Source: an uncultured Erysipelotrichaceae bacterium (GTDB lineage Bacteria > Bacillota_I > Bacilli_A > RF39 > UBA660). From it: 7,310 nt of DNA. Below, in pieces: positions 5,907 through 7,310 of this stretch. Numbering within the stretch: the stretch's first letter is position 1; every line of letters begins with the position of its first letter. The notes under the pieces are model-generated. The model made no database searches and was not told the origin of the DNA. It worked only from the letters and a program-made list of their open reading frames with translations. The translations under genes were made by a program, and so were the position numbers. The stretch covers positions 1-7,310 of the forward strand of contig CADCRC010000139.1 of assembly GCA_902803795.1 (NCBI GenBank), given 5' to 3'.

Positions 5907-7149
5907 TTATCTTACTAAATTAAAATTATTATATTTTTCTAAATAATCTTCCATTATTCTTGAATAATAATCATAAGTAATAGGACAATATTTTTTTAAT
6001 TCCTCTGGATAAGAAATAAAACATGAAAATGATGTTGCAAAATATTCTAATGGTGTAGATATATTTGTATATACACCTAAATTATCTATATTATACTCAC
6101 TTGTTTTAGTAAAATTATCTAATTCATTATAAAAAATATCTATAAATTCTTGTGTATCACTTTTTCTATAGCCAGATTCTTCATCAACAAAATGCCCCAT
6201 TTCATGTAATAAAGTATCTTTTGCTATTATATAATTAAATTCATCATCAGATAAATATTTACTGCTTTCAGGATATTTTTCATAATAACCAGTATGCTTA
6301 AACTAATATTTTATTACCTATTTCATATGGTAATCTTACTCCTGTTATGTTTTGTGATAATCTATACCATTCTCGTGCATAAAAGTCATCTGCACTATAT
6401 TCACCTTCTAATAGTACTATCCTTAAATTTGTATTAATTATATGTTGTTTTAATCCTGTATTTAACGAATTTAATAAGTTTCTTAATCTATCTGCGTACA
6501 CAGGATAACCTATCTGATCTATTTGACCATCTAAGCTTATATTATCAAATGTTATTTTTTCTCCACCTAAATATTCATCATTTGAAGTATTATAAAAATT
6601 ATTTAAAAGAGAATAAGGTTTTGAACTATTATCATATAAGCTATCAAGATAAGCTGTATAATTTGAGAATTCAGCTGGTAAATATGTATTAGATATATCT
6701 ACATTGGACATAACTCCTAAATTATCAATTTTAAAATTATATGCATTATTAAATTTTTGTTTTTCTTCCACAAGTTTGTTAATAAGTCTTTTATCTTTGT
6801 TTACTATGTTATCATGTGAATAATTAATATATTCTCCATTTATTGTATAATTGAATTCATCTTCATTACTAATTATATTATATTTATCATAATAACTTTG
6901 TAATTTTCCTGAATCTGAATCAAATATTCCCTTATACTTTACTTCTGCAGAATTATCTATACCTATTATTTTATTTTTTAATTTTTTAACATCATTTCTA
7001 TCTACTATTTAAGCATATTCTAAATTTTCCATTTCTTCTATATCATAATTTTCATACTCTTTTGTATAGCAAATATTAGTATTTAAAATAGTTACTCCAG
7101 ATAATGCTAAAGGCTTTAATCTGTTTTTATTAATATACTTAAAATTCAT
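5907..7149 (-). pseudogene. Broken ATLF-type secreted zinc metalloprotease (lethal-factor / Pro-Pro endopeptidase family)
   Basis: One reading frame can be rebuilt from ATG 7149 to TAA 5907 (413 residues) if two lesions are repaired. Codon 47 is TAA (7011-7009, after ENLEYA), explained by a C-to-T change of CAA. One extra T in TTT at 6302-6300 shifts the frame after EIGNKILV; removing it continues as KHTGYYEKYP. The two frames meet only within 6305-6297, so the shift site is precise. The start has a signal-like stretch (PLALSGVTILNTNICY), and GAGGGG at 7162-7157 is the ribosome site. The catalytic part has HEMGH (rebuilt 315-319), a candidate catalytic Tyr360, and Glu368 in PLEYFATSF as third zinc ligand, then PEELKKYCPITYDYY, all typical of anthrax-lethal-factor-like proteases. 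This family includes secreted enzymes that cut surface adhesins. As it stands, the initiating frame ends after 46 residues and no piece combines signal and active site, so no active enzyme is expected unless the lesions are sequence errors. Confidence 0.85.
6293..7017. repeat. 10-bp perfect inverted repeat on the two pseudogene lesions
   Basis: TATGCTTAAA at 6293-6302 and its reverse complement TTTAAGCATA at 7008-7017 are perfect over 10 bp and mismatch on both sides. The first arm contains the frameshifted TTT; the second contains the in-frame TAA. Confidence 0.9.
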
Positions 7150-7188
7150 ATTTTCCCCCCTCAATAAATCTATGAATAAATAATTGAT

Positions 7189-7197
7189 AATATATCA
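7189..7197 (-). promoter_or_regulatory. Extended -10 promoter for the protease pseudogene
   Basis: The minus strand reads TGATATATT, identical to the sortase promoter core: TATATT at 7194-7189 with TG one base upstream. TAGCAA at 17 bp is a poor -35. Transcription would start near 7182, about 33 nt before the ATG at 7149. Confidence 0.45.
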
Positions 7198-7218
7198 CAT
7201 TTTTTTAATAATTGCTAC

Positions 7219-7268
7219 TAAAATGTAAATGGTAAAATAAAATGTAGGATTATGACAAATTAAAATGT
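7219..7268 (+). repeat. Three direct TAAAATGT boxes
   Basis: TAAAATGT occurs at 7219-7226, 7238-7245 and 7261-7268. The last two continue as AGG and CGG, followed by TT two bases on or directly. Starts are 19 and 23 bp apart, near two helical turns. Two of the three boxes lie in the arms and loop of the hairpin. Operator sites or mobile-element end repeats are both possible. Confidence 0.5.
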
Positions 7269-7287
7269 CGGTTTTCCTACATTTTTT
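7239..7287. terminator. Long hairpin near the window edge, possible bidirectional terminator or mobile-element end
   Basis: AAAATGTAGGA (7239-7249) pairs perfectly with TCCTACATTTT (7275-7285), an 11-bp outer stem. Inside it TGACA (7252-7256) pairs with TGTCG (7265-7269) with one wobble. On the plus strand the stem ends in a run of six T; on the minus strand it is followed by TTTTATTTT. It could stop transcripts from both sides, or shield the protease promoter from upstream reading. The flanking bases 7150-7310 hold no gene I can support. Confidence 0.5.
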
Positions 7288-7292
7288 GATTA

Positions 7293-7301
7293 TGCTAAAA
7301 T
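7293..7301 (+). promoter_or_regulatory. Possible plus-strand extended -10 at the window edge
   Basis: TGCTAAAAT: a -10-like TAAAAT (7296-7301) preceded by TG one base upstream. It would drive a divergent gene beyond the window. No good -35 is seen and no coding sequence can be shown, so this is weak. Confidence 0.2.
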
Positions 7302-7310
7302 CATAATGAG

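Noticed and set aside
5907..6771. Two separate short genes (5907-6200 and 6298-6771)
   Set aside because: Their frames meet within nine bases and join into one ATLF-type protein if one T is removed; HE of the HEMGH motif lies upstream of the apparent ATG at 6200. They are pieces of one broken gene.
6303..7007. Invertible segment acting as an on/off switch of the protease
   Set aside because: The middle is already in the coding orientation, the TAA lies within the repeat arm so flipping would not restore the frame, and 10 bp is short for a recombinase site.

Overview
The window is strongly AT-rich (about three quarters A+T by eye). All protein genes lie on the minus strand, have good Shine-Dalgarno sites, and end in TAA, TAG or TGA. 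The TGA stop of the TasA-like gene argues against the TGA=Trp mycoplasma code. InlB-type repeats, a class B sortase, a SipW-type signal peptidase and TasA/camelysin-like proteins point to a low-GC Gram-positive host (Bacillota), most like gut Bacilli/Erysipelotrichia-type lineages. The species cannot be read from the sequence.

Layout in transcription order (right to left). 7150-7310: a gene-free edge with a long hairpin and repeated TAAAATGT boxes. 7149-5907: a broken gene for an anthrax-lethal-factor-like (ATLF) secreted zinc metalloprotease, carrying one in-frame stop and one single-base frameshift. 5896-5869: an intrinsic terminator. 5822-5154: class B sortase. 5085-3976: a membrane-tethered protein with two TasA-like domains and a sorting-signal-like C-terminus (NPDTW, hydrophobic helix, charged tail). 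3966-3325: a TasA/camelysin-like fibre subunit. 3319-2843: a SipW/ER-type signal peptidase I. 2812-446: a 788-residue modular surface protein with InlB B-repeats and two concanavalin-like domains. 312-1: the start of an unrelated YoaP-like GNAT acetyltransferase running off the window.

The five genes from sortase to large surface protein look like one surface-assembly locus. SipW-type peptidases are known to process TasA-family precursors. Three proteins here (the two TasA-like ones and, less clearly, the 788-residue protein) share a similar N-terminal export and cleavage region. The sortase has one plausible local substrate, the 369-residue protein. The inferred model is an extracellular TasA-like fibre or adhesin layer whose base protein is fixed to the wall by the sortase. 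This resembles the Bacillus TapA-SipW-TasA system with a sortase added. The neighbouring ATLF protease, of the family that includes the adhesin-cutting Pro-Pro endopeptidases, may once have released such adhesins but appears inactivated here.

Strongest observations: the SipW + TasA-like + sortase B combination; the NPDTW sorting-like tail; the single Pro-Pro site in an inter-domain linker of the large adhesin beside a broken Pro-Pro-endopeptidase-family gene; and a perfect 10-bp inverted repeat whose two arms sit exactly on the two inactivating lesions of that gene.
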